A stretch of DNA of 64,000 bases from Mycolicibacterium sp. GF69 (GCF_003284965.1 NZ_QMEW01000002.1:1-64000), one strand, 5' to 3'. Counted from the first letter of the stretch, positions 54,606-63,851 are shown. The notes: a model not told the origin generated them from the sequence alone. Made by a program: numbers and translations.

Positions 54606-55625
54606 CTACTCAGAAAGTCGAATACGCTGCGCCACCTCGCCGTAACGCTCGAAGCGCTCCGGATCGGCCAGTGCGTTGTACAGCACGACGCGTGAGGCCA
54701 CCCCGCCGTACTTCGCGATCAACGCGTCCGCCAACCCATCCCACGTCGACTCGGTGGCGAACGTTGCGATGTGCTCGTCGGTGATGCACGCCGCCATGCC
54801 TTGGACGTCACCGGCCTTCTGCTTCTCTCGGATCCGCGCCGTGGTGCCCTCGAACCCCGCCTCGTCCCAGATGAAGGCGTAGTTCGGCGTGCTTCCATAG
54901 AAGCTCATGCTCGCGCGCACCAGTTCCCGCTCGCGGTGCCGCTCCTCGTCGGTGTCGCCGACGATCGTCATCACCGGCACAATCACCGCGACGTCGTTCG
55001 GTGAGCGGCCCGATTTCGCCGCGCCCTCACCAATATTCGGCACCACATGCCGCCCGATGTAGCCCGGCTCGCCGAGCGGGTGCACGTGGATTCCGTCGGC
55101 CACCTCACCCGCCATCCGCAACATCCACGGATTCACCGCGGCCACATCGACTGCGGGGTCCGGCGCGTCGATCGGACCGGCGCTCCACTGCGGCGTGATG
55201 AAGTCCAGGCTGTAGAAGTCGCCGCGGTGCTCGAGCCTGCCGGTCCGAAACGCATGGAAGCACGCCTTGACCGCCAGCACGTAGTCCCGCAGTCGCGGAC
55301 CCGGCCGCTCGAACTCCATGCCATAGCGCCGCACCACATGCGTGCGCACCTGCGTTCCCAGCCCGAGACGAAACCGTCCGGCCGTCGCCTCCTGCAACTC
55401 CCACGCCGTCGCCGCTGTCACGAACGGGCTGCGTGGAAACGCCACCGCGACCCCCGTCGACAATTCCAGGCCCGGCGCCGCCTGCGCCGCCACCGCGGCG
55501 TTCATGTACGGGGTGCGGCCGGTTTCGGTGAACAGCAATCCGGAGAAGCCGGCCGTCCGCGTCCGCCGGGCCAGGGCGCCGATCTCGTGCAGCGGCTGCG
55601 GAGTCGTCATCACATCGACGTGCAC
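54606..55625 (-). CDS. LLM-class F420-dependent oxidoreductase
   Basis: The 339-aa enzyme has the luciferase-like barrel pattern: start H-V-D-V-M-T, G-F-S-G-L-L-F-T-E-T-G-R, L-S-T-G-V-A-V-A-F, G-R-F-R-L-G-L-G-T-Q-V, and the late A-D-G-I-H-V-H-P-L. Mycobacterial members use reduced coenzyme F420 to act on diverse substrates. The natural substrate is unknown. The start is GTG 55625. It is divergent from the nitric-oxide reductase operon across 172 bp. Confidence 0.88.
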   Translation of the reverse strand: MHVDVMTTPQPLHEIGALARRTRTAGFSGLLFTETGRTPYMNAAVAAQAAPGLELSTGVAVAFPRSPFVTAATAWELQEATAGRFRLGLGTQVRTHVVRRYGMEFERPGPRLRDYVLAVKACFHAFRTGRLEHRGDFYSLDFITPQWSAGPIDAPDPAVDVAAVNPWMLRMAGEVADGIHVHPLGEPGYIGRHVVPNIGEGAAKSGRSPNDVAVIVPVMTIVGDTDEERHRERELVRASMSFYGSTPNYAFIWDEAGFEGTTARIREKQKAGDVQGMAACITDEHIATFATESTWDGLADALIAKYGGVASRVVLYNALADPERFERYGEVAQRIRLSE

Positions 55626-55797
55626 AGTGGCACCCTACGCCCGCCACCGCACCGTCAGCCCCCGAACTTTGGCAAGCCTTCGCTTAACCGCGAACGCGGA
55701 CGCGAAGTTTCGCAACCTCCACCACTTTTGCGGCGCATTTGGTTACGTTGGCGTAAGAACCTGCGAATGTGAATTCAACTCGCCGGAGGGTGTCGCG

Positions 55798-58191
55798 ATG
55801 ACAGAGCAGTTCCTGGAGCCCGCTCCGAGCAAGGCCGAACTCGCCATCTCCAAGGGATGGGTTCAAGGCGTCGCGCTGGTCATGGTGTTCGGCTTCCTGA
55901 TCATGGGCATGCTGGCCGCCAGAACCTACTCCGACTCGATGCCGCTGCCGCAGCGCGTCGTCGGCCCGGACGGCCAGACCCTCTACACCGAACAGCAGAT
56001 CACCGCCGGACAGCAGATCTTCTTGCGCCGCGGGCTGCAGCAGTACGGCTCGGTGATGGGCCACGGCGGCTACCTCGGCCCGGACTACACCGCGGAGTAC
56101 CTGCGGCTGTCTGCCGACCACGTCGGACAGGAACTGCGCGATTCGGGCGCTCAGGACCCGACCGCAGCCGTCGTCGAGATGATGCGGACCAACCGTTACG
56201 ATCAGGCCACCGGCACCCTGCAGTTCACAGCCGAGCAGGTGAGCGCTTTCGAGAAAATACGCGCTCACTACGCCGAAGTCTTCGGCACCGACAGCACCAA
56301 GTACGGCCTGATCCCGCAGATGATCACCGACCCGCAGGAAATCCAAGACCTGACGGCATTCTTCAGCTGGACTTCATGGGCCAGTGCGGCCGAACGCGAA
56401 GGGCACTCCTACTCCTACACCAACAACTGGCCGCCCGAACAGCGAGTGAACAACACCCCGACGGCCGACATCCTGGTCTGGTCGGCGATGTCGCTGATCG
56501 CCCTGCTGGCAGGCCTCGGTGCGCTGTTCGCGCTCTACGGCCGCTGGAGCCGCAAGATCGGTTGGCACGCAACCGAAGCCCCGTCGCTGGCGTTCCGTCA
56601 ACCCGGCGAAGTGGCGATCACGCCGTCGCAGAAGGCGACCGCGTGGTTCTTCCTCGTCGTCGCCGTGCTCTTCCTCGGCCAAGCGGTGCTCGGCGGTGCG
56701 ATCGAGCACTACCGCGCCGAGCTGAGCAACTTCTTCGGCTTCGACCTGGCCCAGATCTTGCCGTTCAACCTGGCGCGAACCTGGCATGTGCAGCTGTCGT
56801 TGCTGTGGACGGCCGCTTCGTTCCTCGCGGCGGGAATCTTCCTGGCGCCCATCATCTCCGGCCGGGAACCACGCCGGCAGTCGTGGCTGACCTACGGGCT
56901 GCTCGGCGCGCTGTTCGTGGTCGTCGCCGGCACGCTGATCGGCACGGCGCTCAGCACATTCGGCGTTGATTGGGCGAAGGGCTCGATCTTCTTCGACCAG
57001 CAGTGGGAATACCTTGACCTGCCGCGGTTCTGGCAGGCGCTGCTCGTCATCGGCCTGTTCCTGTGGATGGCCATCATCTTCCGCGCGATCCGCTCGCGGC
57101 TGAAGACCGAGAGCAAGCTGAACATGCCGTGGCTGTTCTTCTACGCCGGGCTGGCCATCCCCGCGTTCTACGCGGTCGGCATGCTCGCCGGCACCGAAAC
57201 CCACCTGACGGTCGCCGAGTTCTGGCGGTTCTGGGTGGTGCACCTGTGGGTCGAGGACTTCCTCGAACTGTTCACCACGGTGATGGTGGCCTACATCTTC
57301 GTGATGCTGGGCGTCGTGCGACGCAAAATCGCCATCCAGCTGATCTTCCTCGACGTCATCCTCTACTCGATGGGCGGCGTGATCGGCACGATGCACCACC
57401 TGTACTTCTCCGGAACACCGGTGGAGCACATGGCCCTCGGCGCGTTCTTCTCCGCGCTGGAGGTGATCCCGCTGACGTTCCTGACCGTCGAGGCGTGGAC
57501 GTTCCTGCAACTGGGTTCCCGGCAGCAGTCGCGCAGCAGTGCGCCGTTCCCGCACCGTTGGGCGGTGATGTTCCTTGTCGCAGTGGGCTTCTGGAACTTC
57601 GTCGGTGCAGGCATCTTCGGCTTCCTGATCAACCTACCGATCGTCTCCTACTACCAGATCGGCACGGCCCTGACGGCCAACCATGCGCACGGCGCGATGA
57701 TGGGCGTCTACGGCATGCTCGCCGTCGGACTCGCGCTGTTCGCGTTGCGCTACATCATCCCGCCGAACCGATGGCCGGAGAAACTCGCGAAACTGTCCTT
57801 CTGGTCGCTCAACATCGGCCTGGCCTGGATGGTGTTCGCGACGTTGCTGCCCCTCGGCGTCCTACAGCTGTGGCACTCGGTCAACGACGGCTACTACGAG
57901 GCCCGCACCCTGGGCTACATCACTCAGCCCGGCAACGTCGTGCTGGAGTGGCTGCGAATGCCGGGTGACTTCTTGTTCATCCTCGGCGGAGTGCTGCCGT
58001 TCGTCTGGATCTGCTGGCTCGGGGTCCGCTACGGGATCAAGGCGACCACGCACACGCTCCCGGCCGAAACCCTGTTCGTCGAGGAGCATCCCGAGGCGGA
58101 GGAGGACCGCACCGGGATGGCCGTCCCGGGACGCAGCCGTTACGCCTCTGACCGCCGGGTGGCCCCGGACGAGGACGGTGGCGGGCCATGA
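55798..58191 (+). CDS. norB: Quinol-dependent nitric-oxide reductase (qNOR), large single subunit
   Basis: The 797-aa integral membrane protein starts at ATG 55798 behind CGGAGGG. An N-terminal helix and a soluble domain of about 200 residues (I-T-A-G-Q-Q-I-F-L-R-R-G-L-Q-Q-Y-G-S, then Y-T-N-N-W-P) match the qNOR-specific extension. About 13 further helices follow, with heme/Fe-B histidine regions R-T-W-H-V-Q, H-L-W-V-E, M-H-H-L-Y-F-S-G and A-N-H-A-H-G. The enzyme reduces 2 NO to N2O using quinol at the membrane. It is the first gene of an overlapping four-gene operon, and in mycobacteria a role in NO detoxification is likely. Confidence 0.95.
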   Translation: MTEQFLEPAPSKAELAISKGWVQGVALVMVFGFLIMGMLAARTYSDSMPLPQRVVGPDGQTLYTEQQITAGQQIFLRRGLQQYGSVMGHGGYLGPDYTAEYLRLSADHVGQELRDSGAQDPTAAVVEMMRTNRYDQATGTLQFTAEQVSAFEKIRAHYAEVFGTDSTKYGLIPQMITDPQEIQDLTAFFSWTSWASAAEREGHSYSYTNNWPPEQRVNNTPTADILVWSAMSLIALLAGLGALFALYGRWSRKIGWHATEAPSLAFRQPGEVAITPSQKATAWFFLVVAVLFLGQAVLGGAIEHYRAELSNFFGFDLAQILPFNLARTWHVQLSLLWTAASFLAAGIFLAPIISGREPRRQSWLTYGLLGALFVVVAGTLIGTALSTFGVDWAKGSIFFDQQWEYLDLPRFWQALLVIGLFLWMAIIFRAIRSRLKTESKLNMPWLFFYAGLAIPAFYAVGMLAGTETHLTVAEFWRFWVVHLWVEDFLELFTTVMVAYIFVMLGVVRRKIAIQLIFLDVILYSMGGVIGTMHHLYFSGTPVEHMALGAFFSALEVIPLTFLTVEAWTFLQLGSRQQSRSSAPFPHRWAVMFLVAVGFWNFVGAGIFGFLINLPIVSYYQIGTALTANHAHGAMMGVYGMLAVGLALFALRYIIPPNRWPEKLAKLSFWSLNIGLAWMVFATLLPLGVLQLWHSVNDGYYEARTLGYITQPGNVVLEWLRMPGDFLFILGGVLPFVWICWLGVRYGIKATTHTLPAETLFVEEHPEAEEDRTGMAVPGRSRYASDRRVAPDEDGGGP

Positions 58192-58832
58192 TCGCCGGCA
58201 TCGGCATCGACGCGTGGCTGACGATCGGCTACGCCGCAGTGCTCGTCGCCGTGGCGTACGGCATCGACACGTTCGCGCGGCGCGCGGCCGCCAAAGTGGA
58301 AGGGCACCGAACGGGTGCGTTCGTCTACCACGAGGACCATGACGCCTGGCAGTGCCCGGAGGATCAGTGGCTGTGGCCCACGTCTTTTGACCCCGACAAC
58401 CGGGTCATGCGCTACCGGGGCACGCCGTCAATCTGCAACGCCTGCCCGGTCAAGCACACCTGTACGTCATCGCACGACGGCCGCGAGGTGAGCCGGGCGA
58501 TCGACAGCTGGCCGGCGTCCGAGGCGGCGCGCTTCCATCGCGGAATCGCCTGCGCCGTCAGCGTCATCGCGGTCATCTTGCCGCTGGCGACGGCCTTCGC
58601 GGCCGACACCGCACCGCAGGCGCTGCTGCTGTTGGGCTCGGCTGTCGTGGTCGCGTTGTTGACGTTGCCGCTGTGGTCGCACCTGCGCCGCACCCCAGCT
58701 GTGCCGAACGGGGTGGTGTTCCAGTCGCTCGACGACAACCTCGAAGAACGAAAGCGGCTGGCCGAAGCGGAGATTCGTCGCCGCAGCTCGTATGCCTCCG
58801 ATCGGCGCAGTGAGCCTCGGGAGGTGCGCTGA
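58188..58832 (+). CDS. Membrane protein with Cys motif, NO-reductase operon
   Basis: The 214-aa protein overlaps the norB stop by four bases. It has an N-terminal helix, a soluble segment with W-Q-C-P-E-D-Q-W-L-W-P and C-N-A-C-P-V-K-H-T-C (four cysteines, a possible metal or Fe-S site), and two C-terminal helices near 118-158. A Y-A-S-D-R-R tail motif is also found at the end of NorB itself. It may be an assembly or electron-transfer partner of the reductase. No named family recognised. Confidence 0.75.
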   Translation: MIAGIGIDAWLTIGYAAVLVAVAYGIDTFARRAAAKVEGHRTGAFVYHEDHDAWQCPEDQWLWPTSFDPDNRVMRYRGTPSICNACPVKHTCTSSHDGREVSRAIDSWPASEAARFHRGIACAVSVIAVILPLATAFAADTAPQALLLLGSAVVVALLTLPLWSHLRRTPAVPNGVVFQSLDDNLEERKRLAEAEIRRRSSYASDRRSEPREVR

Positions 58833-59653
58833 TGACAGGCTGGATGGTGGTCGTCATCTTCCTCGCCGTCGTGTTGGTGGCGCTGGCGGTCGGGTCGCTG
58901 CGCATCGTCAAGGAGTACGAGCGCGGCGTGGCATTCCGCCTCGGCCGGCTGCGCGGCCCACTCGGGCCGGGCGTCGTCGTCGTGCTGCCGGGCCTCGACA
59001 AACTCGTGCGGGTCGACCTGCGGACGGTGACGCTGACCATTCCACCGCAGGAGGTCATCACCCGCGACAACGTCACAGCGCGCGTCAACGCCGTCGTGCT
59101 GTTCCGGGTGACCGATCCCACGAAATCGGTTATGGCAGTGGAGAACTTCGCGATCGCGACCTCGCAGATCGCCCAAACGACACTGCGTTCGGTGGTCGGT
59201 CGCGCGGACCTCGACACGCTGCTCGCGCACCGCGCCGACCTCAACGAGGATCTCGCCGCGTCGATCGCCAGACAGACCGAACCATGGGGAATCGTCGTCG
59301 AGGTCGTCGAGATCAAGGACGTCGAGATTCCCGAAATGATGCAGCGCGCGATGGCCCGCGAAGCCGAGGCGGAACGGGAACGGCGCGCGAAGGTGATCAG
59401 CGCGCGCGGAGAGTTGCAGGCGTCGGCGGAACTGCGCGACGCGGCGATCACGCTCAGCGAGAGCCCGGCGTCGTTGCAGTTGCGGTATCTGCAGACGTTG
59501 CTCGAACTCGGCGCCGACCAGAACTCCACGGTCGTCTTCCCGATTCCGATGGACATTGTGCGGCCGTTCCTCGAGGGTGAGAAGCGCAAGCCGGCAGTCG
59601 ACGCGCCCACCGACTCCGTCCCCCATATCAGGAGGGTGAAATCCGATGAGTAG
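58832..59653 (+). CDS. SPFH/Band 7 (slipin/stomatin-like) protein
   Basis: The 273-aa protein shares one base with the preceding stop (TGATG). It has an N-terminal membrane helix (V-V-V-I-F-L-A-V-V-L-V-A-L-A-V), then the slipin signature R-I-V-K-E-Y-E-R-G-V-A-F-R-L-G-R and T-I-P-P-Q-E-V-I-T-R-D-N-V, and a helical coiled-coil region (A-E-A-E-R-E-R-R-A-K-V-I-S-A). Such proteins form membrane microdomain scaffolds. Its position in the norB operon suggests it organises or stabilises the reductase. Confidence 0.9.
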   Translation: MTGWMVVVIFLAVVLVALAVGSLRIVKEYERGVAFRLGRLRGPLGPGVVVVLPGLDKLVRVDLRTVTLTIPPQEVITRDNVTARVNAVVLFRVTDPTKSVMAVENFAIATSQIAQTTLRSVVGRADLDTLLAHRADLNEDLAASIARQTEPWGIVVEVVEIKDVEIPEMMQRAMAREAEAERERRAKVISARGELQASAELRDAAITLSESPASLQLRYLQTLLELGADQNSTVVFPIPMDIVRPFLEGEKRKPAVDAPTDSVPHIRRVKSDE

Positions 59654-59960
59654 CACGACACCTGACCCTGCAGCCGTCGAAGAGTCCGTCTCCGACGACG
59701 GCCGCCCCGTCGTACTCGAGCCGACCCCGCCGGGTTTCTGGCGCGCGCTCTTGGGCGCGGGGGTGGGCGTGTTGGCCCCGTTGTTCGGCTTCCTCATCGG
59801 CGGAATGCTCGGCGCCGGGACGGTGGGCGACGAGGTCGACCCGATGGCCCTGTCGCTGTTCGTCGGTATCGCGATCGGCGGCCTCGGCATACTCGTGGCG
59901 CTATCGGGTGGCGCCCAACTGTGGCGGTACTTCCACCGCCAGGACGCTGAGGCAATATAA
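59646..59960 (+). CDS. Small membrane protein, last gene of the NO-reductase operon
   Basis: The 104-aa protein overlaps the SPFH gene by eight bases. After a polar 30-residue N-terminus it has two glycine-rich membrane helices (A-L-L-G-A-G-V-G-V-L-A-P-L-F-G-F and F-V-G-I-A-I-G-G-L-G-I-L-V). No family recognised. It is probably an accessory to the complex. Confidence 0.7.
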   Translation: MSSTTPDPAAVEESVSDDGRPVVLEPTPPGFWRALLGAGVGVLAPLFGFLIGGMLGAGTVGDEVDPMALSLFVGIAIGGLGILVALSGGAQLWRYFHRQDAEAI

Positions 59961-60010
59961 CTGTCTCGCCCAGACCGCCCGGCTCACCGCTTCCCGCCGA
60001 CGGCCCGTAA

Positions 60011-60760
60011 TTACGTGTCGAGCATCGCGACACCATCGCGCCACGCGTTGAGGACATCCTCGACGCGGTCGTACACCTGCGCCCTGGCGGTATCGCGGTT
60101 GACACCCGACATGAGTAAATCGTCGTAATCGGTGTCGATGTGGCGGACGGACGCGGCGACCGCCAGGCGGACCGCGTCGGGATCCAGTTCGCGTGCAGCG
60201 GCGCTGCGTCCGACCCGGCCGCTGCCACGGGCGGCGGCGTGCAGTGCGATTGCGTCTGCGCGGCCGCGTGGGCACCCGGGAAACTGCTCACGAATCGCGG
60301 CGGCGAACTCGCCCTGAAAGCGCACGTCCTCGTCGGCGCGACGAACCTTGTCGCGATCTCGGCGGCGGGCCCGTGCGTCGGCGTCCGACAGGCATTCTCG
60401 CGCAGCCTGTTCGATCGCCGCGGGCTCCGCCAGGATGCCCTGGCGCTCATAGCGGTGACGTCGTCGAGCCCAGCGCACCACGACGGCGGACAACCGGCTG
60501 GCCGTCTTGGCGCGACGGGTCAGCGCGGCGTCACCGGACGGCAGGAACTCGAGGTGGCCGAGGCCGCCGCAGTCGAGACACAGCGTGCCCGCCCTGGCCT
60601 GCACAAGAAGGTCGCCGATGTCGTGGGCGGTGCCGCAGGACGCGCAATCCCACGCGTGGTGCGGCGAGATCACGACGATGTCGGGGGAGCGGCGCGGTTG
60701 GGGATCAGCGGGCAGCACCGCCTCGGCAGCCCGCGCGACGCGCGTCGTGACGTTTGCCAT
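60011..60760 (-). CDS. DUF2293 domain protein
   Basis: The 249-aa protein has an N-terminal zinc-ribbon-like part (C-A-S-C-G and C-L-D-C-G), a basic middle, and a C-terminal DUF2293 region (F-P-G-C-P-R-G-R-A-D-A-I-A, then H-I-D-T-D-Y-D-D-L-L). The domain's function is not established. It is divergent from the RHH-Doc pair with 77 bp between starts. Confidence 0.8.
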   Translation of the reverse strand: MANVTTRVARAAEAVLPADPQPRRSPDIVVISPHHAWDCASCGTAHDIGDLLVQARAGTLCLDCGGLGHLEFLPSGDAALTRRAKTASRLSAVVVRWARRRHRYERQGILAEPAAIEQAARECLSDADARARRRDRDKVRRADEDVRFQGEFAAAIREQFPGCPRGRADAIALHAAARGSGRVGRSAAARELDPDAVRLAVAASVRHIDTDYDDLLMSGVNRDTARAQVYDRVEDVLNAWRDGVAMLDT

Positions 60761-60804
60761 GCGCCGACGATACGTCGCGGGGGCGACGTATCAGCCGCGG
60801 TCTC

Positions 60805-60822
60805 TGGTATCAGAGTGGTATC
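60805..60822. promoter_or_regulatory. Direct repeats upstream of the RHH-Doc operon
   Basis: TGGTATC occurs at 60805-60811 and 60816-60822, an 11-base period (one helical turn), and a related GTATCAG lies at 60788. This is suitable for cooperative binding of a ribbon-helix-helix antitoxin and autoregulation. Confidence 0.5.
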
Positions 60823-60837
60823 TTGGCGCACGTGGGT

Positions 60838-61038
60838 ATGACACTTCGGACGAGCGAGAAGCAGACTGAGGCGCTGCGTCGGCAGGCCGAGGCCGAGGGG
60901 CGTTCCATGCAGGCGGTGGCGCTGTCGGCCATCGACGAGTACATCGAGCGTCGCGCTCATCAGAACGAAGTAAAGACAGTGTTGGACAAAGTCATTGAAC
61001 GCGAACAAGGCGTGCTGCGGCGGCTAGCCGATACGTGA
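60838..61038 (+). CDS. Ribbon-helix-helix antitoxin
   Basis: The 66-aa protein starts M-T-L-R-T-S-E-K-Q-T-E-A-L and continues S-M-Q-A-V-A-L-S-A-I-D-E-Y-I, an Arc/MetJ-type DNA-binding fold, followed by a toxin-binding helical tail. ATG 60838 is preferred over an upstream in-frame start at 60754 because of family length. The Doc-type toxin starts inside its stop. Confidence 0.85.
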   Translation: MTLRTSEKQTEALRRQAEAEGRSMQAVALSAIDEYIERRAHQNEVKTVLDKVIEREQGVLRRLADT

Positions 61039-61409
61039 CCGTCTACCTGGATCTCGATGACATGCTGGCGATCGCTGCGCGGGCGATCTCGGACAAGGTC
61101 GTTGTCAGGGACTACGGCCTGTTGGAATCGGCGGTGGCGCGCCCCAGAACGACCGTCGGCGGAGCCGAGGCCTATCCCGACATCCATACCAAGGCCGCCG
61201 CTGTGCTGCACTCCCTCTGCCGCAACCATGCGCTCTTCGACGGCAACAAGCGCTTGGCATGGACAGCGTGCCAGGTGTTTTTGGGTCTCGACCACGAGTG
61301 GGTGACAGCCAGCGAAGACGCTCGTTTCGACTTCATGATCGCTATTGCTTCTGGGGCGATCGACGACGTGCAGGACATCGCCGCACAGCTGCGAAAATGG
61401 TGCGCCTGA
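61035..61409 (+). CDS. doc: Doc-family toxin (Fic fold)
   Basis: The 124-aa protein has the Doc motif H65-A-L-F-D-G-N71-K-R (HxFx(D/A)xNKR), the shortened Fic core that phosphorylates elongation factor Tu in Phd-Doc systems. It starts at GTG 61035, overlapping the antitoxin stop (GTGA). All motif residues are intact. The usual partner is Phd, but here an RHH antitoxin is used. A hairpin spans the convergent junction at 61412-61430 (GGCGGA and TCCGCC arms). Confidence 0.9.
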   Translation: MTVYLDLDDMLAIAARAISDKVVVRDYGLLESAVARPRTTVGGAEAYPDIHTKAAAVLHSLCRNHALFDGNKRLAWTACQVFLGLDHEWVTASEDARFDFMIAIASGAIDDVQDIAAQLRKWCA

Positions 61410-61417
61410 CGGGCGGA

Positions 61418-63835
61418 TCAGCGGTCCGCCAGCCAGGCGAAGAACTCCTCGGCGGTGAACACGGGCTTACCGTACTCCTGCGCCTTGCGCGCCTTACCCG
61501 ACTGCGTGCCCGCCTCAGCCGTGACCAGCACCTCGCAGCGCGTCTTGGTCACCGAGCGCACCGGCTTCAGGCCCGCCTCTGCCGCCATCCGCTCTATTTC
61601 CGCACGCTCGACGATACGTCCCCTTTCATCCAAAGCTGTTCCGGTGAAACAGATCCGCGCACCCGGTACGAGCGCCTCGCCGATGTCGTGCCGGGCGACC
61701 AACACCGCGTCGCTGACCACGTCGACACCCAATAGCTCCGAGGCATCGTGCAGGCGTGCGACCACCGCGTCGGGCAACAGCGTCCGGGCAGCGGCAGCGC
61801 CCAGCTGGTCGGCCACCGACTGGCGGGCGGCCGCATCCCACGACGAGTCGAGGTCTCGCTGCACCGATGCGCCGAGCAGCACCGCGCCCACATCACGACT
61901 GATCCGCAGCAGCGCCGACAACGCCGGCAGGTGATCGGCCTTCGGCGTCGGCACGTGCGGGTCGCGGCTGACCAGCAGCCCCGAAATCGACTCCGCTGGT
62001 TCGGGTTCTTCGAATGCCGACGAGCCACCCTCGACCCTTGCGGAAGTGTGCGCCGCCAGCGCCGACTGCGCCCGCTCCAGCGCTGTCCGCCCCGACACGT
62101 GCGCTCCGCGCAGCTCGACGCCCAGCGGCATCACCGCCACCTGCCCGAGCCTTTTGAGCTCGAAGTCGATCAATCCCAACGCCTCGTCGACGCCTGATCC
62201 GACCGGCGTGCAGCCGGCCAGCATCGGTGCGATCACCGCCCAGGCCTCGCGAAGCGTCGGCGCCAGCAACACGTCGGACACGCTGATGCCGTAGGAGTTT
62301 CGCGCAGCGGCGAGATCACGCTGGGGGTTGATCAGCGTCGAGATCGCAGTGCCGTCGTCGAAGGCCACCGCCAGCTCCACCGGCCGCGGCCGCGACATCC
62401 GGCCCTCGTCGCCGACGGTGAGCATGCCGATCGCGCAGTACCTGCGCGCGGCCGAGCTGTCCAGGGAGCTGCGCAGGAAGCGGGCGATGCGGCGGTCGGT
62501 CTTCAGATCTTTCGGCAGCACTGGACGTTTCAGCACCAGCCCCGCCAGCGAGGTGCAACGACTCAACGCGACATACAGCTGACCCGTCGAGAACATACCG
62601 CCGGTGAGGTCGACGACCACCCGCTCCAGCGTCTGCCCCTGGCTCTTGTGAATCGTGATCGCCCACGCCAGCTTGAACGGCAGCTGCGTGAAGGTCCCGA
62701 TGACCTCCCGCCGCAGCGTGCCGCCGTCGACCACCGGACGCGTCGCCTCCCACGTGAAAGGCGTGACCTCCGCGCACCCTCCGTCGGCGAAGTCGATCTC
62801 GACGACGACGCCGTAGCGGTCGTAGCCGACGCCGATGACGCGCCCGATCGACCCGTTGACCCACCGGTCACCCTGGTCGTTGTTGAGCATCATCACCTGC
62901 GCGCCGACCTTGAACCGCAGCTCTTCCTCGATCGGCTTGTCGAACAACGTCAGGTCGCCGGACTCGCGGGCCCGGTGCAGCATCTCGTCGCCGGGCAGCC
63001 GCTCGAGGTGCTGACGATTGCGCGCGGTCACCAGCCGATTGGTCGGCGCCAGCGTCAGCCAGAACTGGTCGTCGGGCGGCACGAAATCCTTATCGGCGCG
63101 GGCGTTGAGCTGCTCCTGAGCGTGGCCGAGCAGCACACCTTCGCGAATCTCGTTGAGGATCGCGGTCATCCGATCGTCGCCTCGTTGGCGGAACACTGTG
63201 GTCAACGAGACGGTGGGGAAGTCGGCACGCTGGAATCTGCGGGCCGAGAAAAAGTACGGCGTCTCGTAGACCGTCGAGAAGTAGCCCTCTTCACCGTCAC
63301 CGACGACCGGCGGCAGCTGATAGAGATCGCCAACAAGCACGATCTGGACCCCGCCGAACGGTGCTCCCGGCTCCGGGCCGAACCGCTCGAGTGCCGTGGC
63401 CACCATGTCGAAGACGTCGGCGCGGACCATGGACGCCTCGTCGACGATCAGCGTCTGCAGCGATGCGAGCGTCCTGGCGAACCGCCCCGGACGGTAGTCG
63501 CCGCCGGTGACGTCGGACAACGTCGTGGTGGTGCGAAACCCGAACAGTCGGTGGATGGTGTAGCCGTCGACATTCAACGCCGCGATGCCGGTGGGCGCGA
63601 CCACCACGACATTGCGGTTCGTCTCCGCCATGAAACGCCGGATCAGCGTCGACTTGCCGGTGCCCGCCTTACCGGTCAGGAACAGGTGACGGCCCCCGGC
63701 CAGGAGCGTCAACGCCTCCCGGAACTCGTCGGTGAGGATCAGACCCCCGCTCACGGCTGGCACAGTACCCGCCGTCGTCGCGCCGGGCAGAAGGTCATCC
63801 CCAGCCCTCAGCTGCCGCGTTAGGCGATCCTGCAT
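61418..63835 (-). CDS. Pif1-like DNA helicase with exonuclease-like and BRCT regions
   Basis: The 805-aa protein starts at ATG 63835. Residues 30-480 are a superfamily 1B helicase with Walker A T-G-K-A-G-T-G-K-S (54-62), Walker B L-I-V-D-E-A-S-M-V, Q-L-P-P-V-V and A-I-T-I-H-K-S-Q-G-Q-T-L. Residues about 500-620 resemble a DnaQ-type exonuclease fold (P-V-E-L-A-V-A-F-D-D-G-T, then Y-G-I-S-V-S-D-V). The last 90 residues look like a BRCT domain (I-C-F-T-G-T-A-L, then T-S of T-K-T-R-C-E-V-L-V-T). It probably acts on replication or repair intermediates. A palindrome covering its start codon may couple it to the adjacent toxin-antitoxin control. Confidence 0.85.
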   Translation of the reverse strand: MQDRLTRQLRAGDDLLPGATTAGTVPAVSGGLILTDEFREALTLLAGGRHLFLTGKAGTGKSTLIRRFMAETNRNVVVVAPTGIAALNVDGYTIHRLFGFRTTTTLSDVTGGDYRPGRFARTLASLQTLIVDEASMVRADVFDMVATALERFGPEPGAPFGGVQIVLVGDLYQLPPVVGDGEEGYFSTVYETPYFFSARRFQRADFPTVSLTTVFRQRGDDRMTAILNEIREGVLLGHAQEQLNARADKDFVPPDDQFWLTLAPTNRLVTARNRQHLERLPGDEMLHRARESGDLTLFDKPIEEELRFKVGAQVMMLNNDQGDRWVNGSIGRVIGVGYDRYGVVVEIDFADGGCAEVTPFTWEATRPVVDGGTLRREVIGTFTQLPFKLAWAITIHKSQGQTLERVVVDLTGGMFSTGQLYVALSRCTSLAGLVLKRPVLPKDLKTDRRIARFLRSSLDSSAARRYCAIGMLTVGDEGRMSRPRPVELAVAFDDGTAISTLINPQRDLAAARNSYGISVSDVLLAPTLREAWAVIAPMLAGCTPVGSGVDEALGLIDFELKRLGQVAVMPLGVELRGAHVSGRTALERAQSALAAHTSARVEGGSSAFEEPEPAESISGLLVSRDPHVPTPKADHLPALSALLRISRDVGAVLLGASVQRDLDSSWDAAARQSVADQLGAAAARTLLPDAVVARLHDASELLGVDVVSDAVLVARHDIGEALVPGARICFTGTALDERGRIVERAEIERMAAEAGLKPVRSVTKTRCEVLVTAEAGTQSGKARKAQEYGKPVFTAEEFFAWLADR

Positions 63836-63851
63836 CGATGCATCATGATGC
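63831..63851. promoter_or_regulatory. Overlapping palindromes, candidate VapB operator
   Basis: TGCATCGATGCA (63831-63842) and GCATCATGATGC (63840-63851) are perfect 12-bp palindromes that share three bases. The first contains the start codon of the minus-strand helicase. They lie 20 bases before the VapB-type start. Antitoxin autoregulation that also blocks helicase translation initiation or transcription is inferred. Confidence 0.55.

Noticed and set aside
55342..55797. N-terminal extension of the nitric-oxide reductase frame
   Set aside because: It runs antisense to the LLM oxidoreductase gene, and ATG 55798 has a strong ribosome-binding site and family-like N-terminus.
61412..61430. Hairpin at the doc/helicase junction as an intrinsic terminator
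   Set aside because: The arms are only six bases, there is no U-tract, and the hairpin includes the helicase stop codon, so I note it only within the doc entry.
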